Of a stretch of DNA of 64,000 nucleotides, positions 56,071 through 64,000 are shown one piece after another. Each line of letters starts with the position of its first letter. Position 1 is the stretch's first letter. This stretch comes from Paraburkholderia sp. ZP32-5 (GTDB taxonomy: Bacteria; Pseudomonadota; Gammaproteobacteria; Burkholderiales; Burkholderiaceae): the NCBI RefSeq assembly GCF_021390495.1, contig NZ_JAJEJP010000001.1:558001-622000 (forward strand), written 5' to 3'. The notes under the pieces are model-generated. The model had not been told where the DNA came from. It saw only the letters and a program-made list of their open reading frames with translations, and searched no databases. Made by a program: the position numbers and the translations under genes.

Positions 56071-56878
56071 GGGGGCCTATTTTACTTGAAGCGGGAAGGG
56101 CGGCGTATGAACCCGGCGGGGCAGCGTCGGAGTTCGTGGCGGCGGGGTTCGATCCTGTCGCCGTGCCCGCGGAACCGCGCCGCTCGTCGACGCCAGGCGA
56201 CGCGAGCATCGTGCGCAATAGCGGCAGCGTGACCGCGCGCTTCTGTTCGAGCGAGAAGCGGTCGAGCGCGTCGAGCAGCGCCATCAGGCTCGGCATGTCG
56301 CGGCGAAAATGGGTGAGCAGATAGGCCGGCACGTCGTCGGCGAGCATGATGCCGCGTTCGCGCGCGGCGCGTTTGAGCACCGCAGCCTTGGCATCGTCGG
56401 GTAGCGGCGCGAGATGGAACACCAGACCCCAGCCGAGGCGCGTGCGCAGATCCTCGCGCACGGTCATGCCGATCGGCGCGGCGTTGCCCGCCGCGACCAG
56501 CGCACTCGTGGGGTGCGCGCGCACTTCGTTGAACAGGTTGAACACGGCGATCTGTTGCGCGGCCGACAGGCCGTCGCAATCGTCGATCGCGTACAGCGCG
56601 ACGCGCGGATCGAAGCTGAACGCGGCGAGGCTGCTCTGCGGGCTGGCGAAGCGCGCATGGCCCGGCGGCGCTTCGTGCACGAGTGCCTGCAGCAGATGGG
56701 TACGGCCGCTGCCGGCTTCGCCCCAGATATAGAAGGTGCGATCGGCGAGCGGCCCGGCGGCCAGCGCGTTGTCGAGCTCACGCAGGCGCGTGACCAGCTC
56801 GGCGTTCGCGCCGGCGAAGAAATTGTCGAATGTCGATGGCGGCGGGGTGCCGAGATCGAGCGTCAGTTGACGAAGCAC
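56063..56878 (-). CDS. hda: DnaA regulatory inactivator Hda
   Basis: This 271-residue AAA+ protein binds the DNA sliding clamp and makes DnaA hydrolyse ATP after initiation. The N-terminal MLRQLTLDLGTPPPSTFDNF contains a clamp-binding-like QLTLDL motif at residues 4-9. Walker A is FYIWGEAGSGRTHLLQAL (degenerate, with Arg for Lys, about residues 49-66). ALYAIDDCDGLSAAQQIAVFNLFNEV is the Walker B region. A low-complexity C-terminal tail (about residues 232-271) is longer than usual. It is the first gene of the minus-strand series and divergent from purM. Confidence 0.93.
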   Translation of the reverse strand: MLRQLTLDLGTPPPSTFDNFFAGANAELVTRLRELDNALAAGPLADRTFYIWGEAGSGRTHLLQALVHEAPPGHARFASPQSSLAAFSFDPRVALYAIDDCDGLSAAQQIAVFNLFNEVRAHPTSALVAAGNAAPIGMTVREDLRTRLGWGLVFHLAPLPDDAKAAVLKRAARERGIMLADDVPAYLLTHFRRDMPSLMALLDALDRFSLEQKRAVTLPLLRTMLASPGVDERRGSAGTATGSNPAATNSDAAPPGSYAALPASSKIGPHG

Positions 56879-57165
56879 AGTAGGTTAATGCCGAAAATGG
56901 GGCCGGCGCCCAAACGAAAAAAGGACGAAAGCGGCCGGACCCCGGGGCCTGAAACGTCGTTAGGCAATCAGTGGTGCGGTGTGTTCGCCGCGTCGCCGGG
57001 CCACCTGCGTGTCGATGCGTTGGTGGCGGACGCGCGGGTCGGCAGAGCCGGAATCGGGGTGTCGTGTTGCAAAGTCGTTTCTCGGATGTCGTCGAACGCG
57101 CGAATTCCAGCCAGGGGGCCGGCATCGGGTAAAATCGCATTTTACCGACCTTCTCGCTCTTCCCC

Positions 57166-58221
57166 ATGAATCAACCGAAATCCGCCCCTGATGCTCAAGG
57201 TTTGTCGTATCGCGACGCCGGCGTGGACATCGATGCAGGCGACGCCCTCGTCGACGCGATCAAGCCCTTTGCCAAGAAGACCCTGCGCGACGGCGTGCTG
57301 GGCGGCATCGGCGGATTCGGCGCGCTGTTCGAAGTGCCGAAAAAATACAAGGAGCCGGTGCTCGTGTCCGGCACCGACGGCGTCGGCACCAAGCTGCGTC
57401 TCGCCTTCCATCTGAACAAGCACGACACCGTCGGCCAGGATCTGGTCGCGATGAGCGTCAACGACATCCTCGTGCAAGGCGCCGAGCCGCTGTTCTTCCT
57501 CGATTACTTCGCCTGCGGCAAGCTCGACGTCGGCACGGCGGCGACCGTCGTGAAGGGCATCGCCGAGGGCTGCGAACTGTCGGGCTGCGCATTGATCGGC
57601 GGCGAAACCGCGGAAATGCCGGGCATGTACCCCGACGGCGAATACGACCTGGCGGGCTTTGCGGTCGGCGCGGTGGAAAAGAGCAAGATCATCGACGGCA
57701 GCAAGATCGCACCGGGCGACGTGGTGCTGGGGCTCGCGTCGAGCGGCATCCATTCGAACGGTTTTTCGCTGGTGCGCAAGATCATCGAGCGCGCGCAGCC
57801 GGATCTGAACGCGGACTTCGACGGCCGCTCGCTCGCCGACGCACTGATGGCGCCGACGCGCATCTACGTGAAGCCGTTGCTCGCGCTGATGCAGCAGATC
57901 GAAGTCAAGGGCATGGCGCACATCACCGGCGGCGGCCTCGTCGAAAACATTCCGCGCGTGCTGCGCGAAGGCCTGACCGCCGAGCTCGATCATCGCGCGT
58001 GGCCGCTGCCGCCGCTGTTCTCGTGGCTGCAACAGCACGGCGGCGTCGCGGATGCGGAAATGCATCGCGTGTTCAACTGCGGCATCGGCATGGCGGTGAT
58101 CGTGTCGGCGGCTGACGCCGAGTCGGCGATCGGTCAGCTGTCCGCAGCGGGCGAGCAGGTCTGGAAGATCGGCGTGGTGCGCGAAAGCGCGGCCGGCGAA
58201 GCACAGACGGTCGTGGTCTAA
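57166..58221 (+). CDS. purM: Phosphoribosylformylglycinamidine cyclo-ligase (AIR synthetase)
   Basis: This 351-residue purine-pathway enzyme closes the imidazole ring to form AIR. Motifs: [20 protein letters not shown] near the start, [27 protein letters not shown] (about residues 66-82), [22 protein letters not shown] and [37 protein letters not shown] lies in the C-terminal domain. The length matches the family. It is divergent from hda across a 287-bp region, and a long hairpin follows its stop. Confidence 0.98.
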   Translation: MNQPKSAPDAQGLSYRDAGVDIDAGDALVDAIKPFAKKTLRDGVLGGIGGFGALFEVPKKYKEPVLVSGTDGVGTKLRLAFHLNKHDTVGQDLVAMSVNDILVQGAEPLFFLDYFACGKLDVGTAATVVKGIAEGCELSGCALIGGETAEMPGMYPDGEYDLAGFAVGAVEKSKIIDGSKIAPGDVVLGLASSGIHSNGFSLVRKIIERAQPDLNADFDGRSLADALMAPTRIYVKPLLALMQQIEVKGMAHITGGGLVENIPRVLREGLTAELDHRAWPLPPLFSWLQQHGGVADAEMHRVFNCGIGMAVIVSAADAESAIGQLSAAGEQVWKIGVVRESAAGEAQTVVV

Positions 58222-58229
58222 AGTTTGAC

Positions 58230-58265
58230 GGTTCGCGTGGCATGCGCAAGGGTGCCACGCGAACC
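58230..58265 (+). terminator. Long perfect hairpin after purM (no U-run)
   Basis: GGTTCGCGTGGCA (58230-58242) and TGCCACGCGAACC (58253-58265) form a 13-bp perfect stem with a 10-nt loop, 8 bp after the purM stop and between convergent purM and miaA. There is no T-run. Confidence 0.55.
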
Positions 58266-58334
58266 GGGTTGTTCGGGTTCTGATAAAGCCCTTCGCTTCA
58301 CTCCCCGCCGTTCGCCTGACTCCCGCTCAGCGCG

Positions 58335-59279
58335 TCACACCAGTGTCTCGATCAGCTCCACCACCCGCGCCGTCGCGTGCGGATCGCAGCAATCCACCAC
58401 CAACCGCTCCGGCATGCTGCGCAGCCACGTGAGCTGCCGCTTGCACAACTGCCGCGTCGCAAACACCCCTTTGTCGCGCATGGTCCGGTAATCGACCGCG
58501 CCGTCGAGGTATTCCCATACCTGCCGATAACCGACGCAGCGCATCGACGGCATGTCGGGCAGCAGATCGCCGCGCGCGCGCAGCTTCACCACTTCATCGA
58601 CGAAACCATGCGCGAGCATCGCATCGAAGCGCTGCTCGATGCGCGCATGCAGCACGCCGCGCTCGGACGGTTCGAGCGCGACCGGCACGAAGCGCCACGC
58701 CGACGCGGCATCGTCGATGGGCGCGGGCACGGCGAGCAGCGTCGACATCGGCTGGCCGCTCAGCATGAACACCTCGAGCGCCCGCTGGATGCGTTGCGAG
58801 TCGTTCGGCGCGAGCCGCGCGGCCGTCAGCGGATCGACGGCGGCGAGCCGCGCGTGCAGCGCCGGCCAGCCGTCGCGGGCCGCATCGGCGTCGAGTGCCG
58901 CGCGCACCTCGGGATTGGCGGTCGGTAGATCGTTGAGCCCTTGCGTCAGCGCCTTGTAGTACAGCATCGTGCCGCCGACCAGCAGCGGCAACCGGCCGCG
59001 CGCGACGATCTCGCCGGTGAGCCGCAGCGTGTCCTCGCGAAACTGCGCGGCCGAATACGAATCGGCCGGATCGACGATATCGATCAGATGATGTGGCGCG
59101 ACCGCGCGCTCGTCGGCACTCGGCTTCGCGGTGCCGATATCCATCTCGCGATAGACGAGCGCCGAATCCACGCTGATGATCTCGACCGGCCGGCGCGCGG
59201 CGAGCGCGAGCGCGGCCGCGGTTTTGCCGGAAGCGGTCGGGCCAAGCAGACAGGGGATCGGAATAGGGCGTGACGTCAT
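58335..59279 (-). CDS. miaA: tRNA dimethylallyltransferase
   Basis: This 314-residue enzyme prenylates A37 of tRNAs reading UNN codons. The P-loop is [19 protein letters not shown] (about residues 9-27). [21 protein letters not shown] and [14 protein letters not shown] carry the catalytic Asp and substrate contacts. [17 protein letters not shown] and [16 protein letters not shown] are family signatures. The start is ATG 59277-59279 ([11 protein letters not shown]); a GTG at 59334-59336 would overlap mutL and is less likely. It follows mutL on the same strand, as in many proteobacteria. Confidence 0.96.
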   Translation of the reverse strand: MTSRPIPIPCLLGPTASGKTAAALALAARRPVEIISVDSALVYREMDIGTAKPSADERAVAPHHLIDIVDPADSYSAAQFREDTLRLTGEIVARGRLPLLVGGTMLYYKALTQGLNDLPTANPEVRAALDADAARDGWPALHARLAAVDPLTAARLAPNDSQRIQRALEVFMLSGQPMSTLLAVPAPIDDAASAWRFVPVALEPSERGVLHARIEQRFDAMLAHGFVDEVVKLRARGDLLPDMPSMRCVGYRQVWEYLDGAVDYRTMRDKGVFATRQLCKRQLTWLRSMPERLVVDCCDPHATARVVELIETLV

Positions 59280-59325
59280 GAGCGAACCGGTGCGCGTCGA
59301 GACGGTTTCATCGAACGCGGCAATG

Positions 59326-61464
59326 TCATTGCCCACGCATGAACAGCCGGTCGAGATCGCCGAGCGTCAGCTGATACCAGGTGGGGCGCCCATGGTTGCA
59401 CTGATCGGCGCGCTCGGTCGCTTCCATCTGGCGCAGCAGCGCGTTCATCTCGTCGAGCGTCAGGCGCCGGTTCGCGCGCACCGCGTGATGGCAGGCGAGC
59501 GTGCCGAGCAGTTCGTGCTGGCGTTCGGTCAGCACGCGCGAGCCGCCGAACGAGTGCAGATCGGACAGTACCGCGCGCGCCAGCGCCTGCAGATCGGCAT
59601 CCTTCAGCAGTGCCGGGACCGCGCGGATCGCGAGCGTGGTCGGCGACAGCACCGCGAGGTCGAAGCCGAGCGCGTCGAGCGTGTCGCGCTCTTCCTCGAC
59701 CGTGCCGATTTCGACCGGATCGGCCTGCATCGTCTGTGGGATCAGCAACGGCTGCACGGCGATCGCGCGATCGGCGAGCGCGTTCTTGAACTGCTCGTAC
59801 AGGATGCGCTCGTGCGCCGCGTGCATGTCGACGATCACGAGCCCTTGCCGGTTCTGCGCAAGCACGTAGATGCCGTGGACCTGGCCGAGCGCGAAGCCGA
59901 GCGGCTGGTCGTCGGTGGCGTCGAATGCGGGGGAGGCGGCGCGTGCGGCGAATGGCGAGGTAGGCGCGGAAGCGGGCCATGACGTGTCATACGGTGACGC
60001 CATTTCGGAGGCCGGGTCGCGCGCTTCGAACAGCGATGCGCCTCCGCGCTGACCGGCGAGCGGGTCCTTGCGGCCGAACAGCGCGTCGTAGCCGGCGAGC
60101 GGTTGCGCGACCGGCAGCGTGCCTTGCGTCATGCGCGACTGGCGCATCCAGGTGTTGCCCGCCTGCGCGCCGCTGAGTCCGCCGAAGCCACTTGATCCGC
60201 CGAAGCCACCGCGTGCGCTCGCGCCGAAGCCCGCACCCGTGGAGCCACCGGAGCCGCTCGTAATGCCGGCGGCCGGCCCGAAGCCATTGCCGGTATTACT
60301 CGTGCCGTCCGCGCCGCCCAATGGCGTCGAACCAAACGAAGCCGGCCCACCTGCCGACGGCTCCAGATGCGCCGCATGCCCGCCGGCGGTGGTTTCCGGC
60401 GACGCGCCCGCGTGCCGCGCGAGCGCGCGCTGCACCGCATGAAAGACGAACTGGTGGATCGAGCGCGAATCGCGGAAACGCACTTCGATCTTCGACGGAT
60501 GCACGTTCACGTCGACCCCTTCGGGCGGCAGATCGAGGAACAGCACATAGGACGGAAAACGCTCGCCATGCAGCACGTCTTCATACGCGGCGCGCACCGC
60601 GTGCGTGAGCAGCTTGTCGCGCACGAAGCGGCCGTTGACGAAGAAGTACTGCTGATCCGCGCGTCCACGGCTCGCGGTCGGCAGACCGGCGCAACCGTAG
60701 ATCGCGAGCGGACCGGCCGCTTCGTCGAGCGGCAGATGAGCGGTTGCAAACGTATCGCCGAGAATCTTCGCGACGCGCGCGGGCGGCTCGCTCGCGTTCC
60801 AGTGCTCGACGGCCTTGCCGTTGTGCAGCACCGAAATCGCGACGTCCGGCCGCGCGAGCGCGACGCGGCGAATCTGTTCGAGACAGTGGCCGAGTTCGGT
60901 CTGTTCGCTTTTCAGGAATTTGCGCCGCGCGGGCGTATTGAAATACAGCTCGCGCACTTCCATCGTCGTGCCCTGCGTGCCGGCCGCCGGGCTCAGCACG
61001 CCGGTCTCGGCGTCGATACGCACCGCGTGCGGCGCGTCGGCGGTGCGGCTCGTGATGCTCATCTGCGCGACCGACGCAATCGATGCCAACGCCTCGCCGC
61101 GGAACCCGAGCGTAGCGACCGCTTCGAGTTCGGCCAGCGAGCGGATCTTGCTGGTCGCATGGCGCGTGAGCGCGAGCACGAGTTCGTTTTCGGGGATGCC
61201 GCAGCCGTCGTCGGTGATCGAGATGCGTTTGACGCCGCCTTCGTCGAGCAGGATGCGCAGCGTTTGCGCGCCCGCGTCGAGCGCGTTTTCGAGCAGTTCC
61301 TTGACGACCGAGGCCGGCCGCTCGACCACTTCGCCGGCGGCGATCTGGCTGATCAACTGGTCGGGAAGCGGCTGGATCGCGCGCAACGGACGCGGCGCGG
61401 GCGCCACGCCGGACGGCGCGGGCTCGGCGGCGGAGCCGGCGGGCGTTTCGGAGAATTCGGACAT
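59326..61464 (-). CDS. mutL: DNA mismatch repair protein MutL
   Basis: This 712-residue GHKL ATPase couples mismatch recognition by MutS to strand removal. The N-terminal motifs are [20 protein letters not shown] (about residues 36-55), [22 protein letters not shown] and [15 protein letters not shown] Gly/Ser-rich linker (about residues 375-440) separates the halves. The C-terminal domain shows [12 protein letters not shown], matching the D-x-HA-x2-E-x4-E endonuclease motif with Met replacing the usual Gln, plus ACHHAVRA and [14 protein letters not shown] fits a clamp-binding motif. It should therefore be a nicking MutL, unlike that of E. coli. Confidence 0.96.
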   Translation of the reverse strand: MSEFSETPAGSAAEPAPSGVAPAPRPLRAIQPLPDQLISQIAAGEVVERPASVVKELLENALDAGAQTLRILLDEGGVKRISITDDGCGIPENELVLALTRHATSKIRSLAELEAVATLGFRGEALASIASVAQMSITSRTADAPHAVRIDAETGVLSPAAGTQGTTMEVRELYFNTPARRKFLKSEQTELGHCLEQIRRVALARPDVAISVLHNGKAVEHWNASEPPARVAKILGDTFATAHLPLDEAAGPLAIYGCAGLPTASRGRADQQYFFVNGRFVRDKLLTHAVRAAYEDVLHGERFPSYVLFLDLPPEGVDVNVHPSKIEVRFRDSRSIHQFVFHAVQRALARHAGASPETTAGGHAAHLEPSAGGPASFGSTPLGGADGTSNTGNGFGPAAGITSGSGGSTGAGFGASARGGFGGSSGFGGLSGAQAGNTWMRQSRMTQGTLPVAQPLAGYDALFGRKDPLAGQRGGASLFEARDPASEMASPYDTSWPASAPTSPFAARAASPAFDATDDQPLGFALGQVHGIYVLAQNRQGLVIVDMHAAHERILYEQFKNALADRAIAVQPLLIPQTMQADPVEIGTVEEERDTLDALGFDLAVLSPTTLAIRAVPALLKDADLQALARAVLSDLHSFGGSRVLTERQHELLGTLACHHAVRANRRLTLDEMNALLRQMEATERADQCNHGRPTWYQLTLGDLDRLFMRGQ

Positions 61465-61656
61465 GGCGAAATTATAGCGACTCGTCTGATGGGTTCGCAG
61501 GCGCTCGCAACGCGGCAGATTTTTAAGCGCGGCAAGGCACTTTCTGTATCATGTCGCGGTCAATTCGCAGCGGCCTGGCTGCTGTTTTGCTGGCCTCTTC
61601 CGCGGGCCGCGCGACGGCCGTTTCTTCCCGCTCACATTGGTTTAAAAGGACGTTCC

Positions 61657-62328
61657 TTGGATACGTTGCTACATTTCGTCAACCTCGTCCTGCACATCGA
61701 CAAGTTCCTCGGGGACTTCATTCAGGTCTACGGCGCCTGGGTGTATGCGGTGCTGTTTCTGATCGTGTTTTGTGAAACCGGGCTCGTCGTGCTGCCGTTT
61801 CTGCCGGGCGATTCGCTGCTGTTCATCGGCGGCGCGTTCTGCGCGACCGGGCAGATGCACCTGGGCCTGCTGATCCTGCTGCTGCTGATCGCGGCGGTCG
61901 CCGGCAATACCACCAACTACCTGATCGGACGCGCAATAGGACCACGCGTGTTCAATTCGCACATTCCGGTGCTCGAACGTTTTCTCGATCGCGCCGCGCT
62001 GCAGAAGACGCACAACTTCTACGAGAAGCACGGCGGCAAGACCATCGTGCTCGCGCGCTTCATTCCGGTCGTGCGTACTTTCGCGCCGTTCGTCGCGGGC
62101 GCATCGTCGATGACGTGGAGCCGCTTCCAGTTGTTCAACGTGGTCGGCGCGTTGCTGTGGGTGCTGCTGCTCACCTTGCTCGGCTACTTCTTCGGCAATA
62201 TCCCGTTCATCCGCCAGTACCTGAACGTGATCGTGCTCGTCGGTATCGGCGCGGCAGTCGTGCCGGTCGTGCTCGGCGCGTTGTGGAAGATGCTGCGCAA
62301 GAACGGCGCGAACGCGGGCAATCATTGA
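61657..62328 (+). CDS. DedA-family membrane protein
   Basis: This 223-residue polytopic protein belongs to the DedA/SNARE-associated family, which includes undecaprenyl-phosphate and phospholipid flippases. Motifs: FCETGLVVLPFLPGDSLLF (about residues 43-61), AGNTTNYLIGRAIGPRVF and the signature GGKTIVLARFIPVVRTFAPFVAG (about residues 127-149). The best start is TTG at 61657 (MDTLLHFVNLVLHIDKFLGD) because AAAAGGA lies 7 bp upstream and no ATG fits. The frame is open far upstream only as a shadow of mutL. Confidence 0.92.
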   Translation: MDTLLHFVNLVLHIDKFLGDFIQVYGAWVYAVLFLIVFCETGLVVLPFLPGDSLLFIGGAFCATGQMHLGLLILLLLIAAVAGNTTNYLIGRAIGPRVFNSHIPVLERFLDRAALQKTHNFYEKHGGKTIVLARFIPVVRTFAPFVAGASSMTWSRFQLFNVVGALLWVLLLTLLGYFFGNIPFIRQYLNVIVLVGIGAAVVPVVLGALWKMLRKNGANAGNH

Positions 62329-62381
62329 CGCATCGCGTTGTCGTGCCGAGGCGCACGGCTCGTGCAGGGCGCTGAAAACAG

Positions 62382-62414
62382 AAAAGGCGTCGCGAATCTC
62401 GCGACGCCTTTTTT
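62382..62414. terminator. Bidirectional terminator between dedA and mscS
   Basis: AAAAGGCGTCGCGA and TCGCGACGCCTTTT form a 14-bp stem with T residues extending to 62414 and A residues on the left flank. Confidence 0.95.
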
Positions 62415-62446
62415 CATGGTGCTGCGCGCAGGTGGCTTTGCGTCGT

Positions 62447-63265
62447 TCAGTCGCGCGTTACCGTGCGCGGCGCGAGCGGCGTTTCCGGCGTCGGATAGCC
62501 GGCGTCCTTGAAGGTCTGCACGATCGCGCGATTCGTGTCGAAGTACACCTGCCAGTAGTTCTGATTGGATGTGTAGGGACGCACGCATAGCAGCGGCCCT
62601 TCCGGCGTGAAACTCAATACCTCGACATCCGGTGCGGGGTTCTCGACCACGTTGGGGATCTTCGTGACCGCGGTTCTTAAGCGCGCGATCGCATCGGTCG
62701 GGTCGACGCCGTTGGCGATCTTCGCGGTCAGCTCGACGCGCCGGAACGGCAGCACGCTGTAGTTCGAGATCGTGTCGGAGAAGATCTTGTTGTTGCCGAC
62801 GATGGTCGTGACGTTGTCCGGCGTCACGATCGTCGTGCCGAACAGGCCCAGCTCGGTGACCGTGCCGGTGACGCCCGCGGCCGTCACGAAGTCGCCGACC
62901 TTGAACGGCCGCAGCACCTGCATGAACACGCCGGCCGCGAAGTGCGCGAGCAGGCCGCCCCAGGCCGTACCGATCGCGAGGCCGAGACCGGCGAGCAATG
63001 CGGCGAACGACGTGGTCTGCACGCCGAAGATCTGCAGTATCGCGAGAACCAGCAGCAGGTTCAGCAATGCGCCGAGAATCGATGCGAGGTAATGCGCAAG
63101 TGTTGGATCGACGCGGCCGTTGCGTGCGAGCATCTTGCGCAGCAGGCTCGAGATCAGACCGATGACCCAGCGGCCGACGATCCATAGGACGATTGCGCCG
63201 ACAATTTGAGTGCCGAAGTCGATGCCCCGGGTCATGATAAACGTGCGTACGGTTTCGAGATCCAA
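62447..63265 (-). CDS. Small-conductance mechanosensitive channel (MscS family)
   Basis: This 272-residue channel opens under membrane tension to release solutes on osmotic downshock. Three membrane helices are visible: residues about 18-36, 58-80 and the pore helix LLAGLGLAIGTAWGGLLAHFAAGVFMQVLRPF (about 89-120), which has the Gly/Ala pattern of TM3. The beta domain follows (VGDFVTAAGVTGTVTELGLFGTTI) with DNVTTIVGNNKIFSDTISNYS, the MscS signature. The size is like E. coli MscS (286). It stands alone. Confidence 0.95.
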   Translation of the reverse strand: MDLETVRTFIMTRGIDFGTQIVGAIVLWIVGRWVIGLISSLLRKMLARNGRVDPTLAHYLASILGALLNLLLVLAILQIFGVQTTSFAALLAGLGLAIGTAWGGLLAHFAAGVFMQVLRPFKVGDFVTAAGVTGTVTELGLFGTTIVTPDNVTTIVGNNKIFSDTISNYSVLPFRRVELTAKIANGVDPTDAIARLRTAVTKIPNVVENPAPDVEVLSFTPEGPLLCVRPYTSNQNYWQVYFDTNRAIVQTFKDAGYPTPETPLAPRTVTRD

Positions 63266-63520
63266 GATGCCTCCTCGTTGGATAAGTTGCCATCAGCGGA
63301 TTGAACAGCGAAGTGCAATACAGCGGCAATGCTTAAGCGACGGGTGCAACCGGTAACACGTGATCTTCGGGAGTTATAGCCGACGGCGCGCGCCTGTGCA
63401 AGGACCGTTCCTGCCGGCTCCCCGGAAGTCTTCTTGTCGCGGTACGCCGGCGATTCTCAACGCGATGCCGTGAGCACGCGAACAAAGCATCGCGCGCACA
63501 GTGGCCTCCGCACTTCTATA

Positions 63521-64000
63521 TCAGAAGCGATATGACAAACCAATCTGCAACGTTGGATACCATCGAAACGGTGACGCCTTTTCGCGCACCTGTTCGAGTC
63601 CTGTGTTGATGATCTGCTGACTCAACTCCGGACCGGCGGCATTGGCGAGCGCGGGCGATAGCGCGTACGAAGTTCGCGGTACGCCAAACGCGACGCCGAG
63701 ATCGACCACGAAGCCGAAGCCCTTCGCCCTCGGATGCAGTCCGTAGCCGATGCCGAGATACGGCATCACCGGCGGATATTTGACGGTGGCTGTCGCGTAT
63801 TCACCGGGAAAGGCCGGCGTGGCCTGGCCGTCGAACACGTAGGCGCCGTTCGTCGGCACCGAGTTGCCGCTCACCACGTTGTCGGTCACGCGCAGACCGG
63901 CGGTGACGCGAAAGCCGCTGCCGGTCCACGGAAACAAGTCGCCGTAGATACCGCCCTGACGCAACTGCACGTGGCTTTCGTAGCGATTTCCGCCGACGTA
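63521..64000 (-). CDS. Outer-membrane beta-barrel protein, 5' end outside the window
   Basis: The frame runs from the right edge of the window (YVGGNRYESHVQLRQGG) to a stop at 63521. The 159 visible residues alternate polar and hydrophobic residues in short stretches. They end RWYPTLQIGLSYRF, a final beta strand with terminal Phe as recognised by the BAM complex. VMPYLGIGYGLHPRAKGFGFVVDLGVAFG resembles paired strands of small porin-like proteins. I cannot name the family. The signal peptide is beyond the window. Confidence 0.7.
   Translation of the reverse strand, partial: YVGGNRYESHVQLRQGGIYGDLFPWTGSGFRVTAGLRVTDNVVSGNSVPTNGAYVFDGQATPAFPGEYATATVKYPPVMPYLGIGYGLHPRAKGFGFVVDLGVAFGVPRTSYALSPALANAAGPELSQQIINTGLEQVREKASPFRWYPTLQIGLSYRF

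Noticed and set aside
60367..61656. Long open extension in frame upstream of the DedA gene
   Set aside because: It is antisense to mutL. The DedA protein begins at a TTG with its own ribosome binding site at 61657.

Overview
This window looks like a chromosomal core region of a high-GC betaproteobacterium of the order Burkholderiales, most likely Paraburkholderia or a close Burkholderia relative. The evidence is gene content and order: queA-tgt-yajC-secD-secF, glcDEF-yggS-proC, yhdP-nitrilase-tldD, hrcA/nadK/recN, grpE-dnaK-dnaJ-pabBC and hda-HAD-pcnB-folK-dgk-panB. A fused pabBC and a DnaK heat-shock cluster beside hrcA also fit. I see no tRNA, rRNA, CRISPR array, insertion sequence or prophage. 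The assignment rests on recognised proteins, not on any database search.

Layout, left to right. (1) 1-1.8 kb: end of a YceI-like gene and an MHS-type transporter. (2) 1.8-8.0 kb, minus strand: queuosine genes queA and tgt, then the Sec accessory genes yajC, secD and secF. (3) 8.2-17.3 kb: recG, a minus-strand tetR-ggt pair, then an oxidative-stress block of oxyR, a monofunctional catalase and dps with two unlisted small ORFs. (4) 17.5-26.7 kb: ubiA, then minus-strand glcDEF-yggS-proC, a D-lactate-dehydrogenase-like flavoprotein, and a cobalamin adenosyltransferase. (5) 26.8-27.5 kb: a HigBA/Gp49-type toxin-antitoxin pair. (6) 27.6-36.0 kb, minus strand: aroG with an attenuator leader, then tldD, a nitrilase and yhdP. 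(7) 36.3-42 kb: glnE, recN, nadK. (8) 42.1-51.5 kb: hrcA, hemH, hslR, grpE, dnaK, dnaJ, pabBC. (9) 51.6-56.9 kb, minus strand: hda, HAD phosphatase, pcnB, folK, dgk, panB. (10) 57.2-64 kb: purM, miaA, mutL, dedA, mscS and a truncated outer-membrane protein.

The most striking signal is in the non-coding stretch upstream of aroG (28726-29162, minus strand). A consensus-like promoter is followed by a 22-codon ORF containing eight consecutive aromatic codons (FYFYFFWY). A perfect 8-nt match follows, between sequence just after those codons and the 5' arm of a strong terminator with eight U residues. This is the architecture of a ribosome-mediated transcription attenuator that would sense Phe, Tyr and Trp together and control DAHP synthase, the common first step of their synthesis.

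Other regulatory signals: a decamer, CCTATCGAAT, shared by the oxyR and catalase upstream regions (candidate OxyR sites); a palindrome over the tetR promoter; a strong sigma-32-type promoter before grpE; a promoter that fixes the start of the toxin gene; and probable leaderless starts for hrcA and possibly ubiA. Three unlisted small proteins (42, 56 and 53 codons) are also described.
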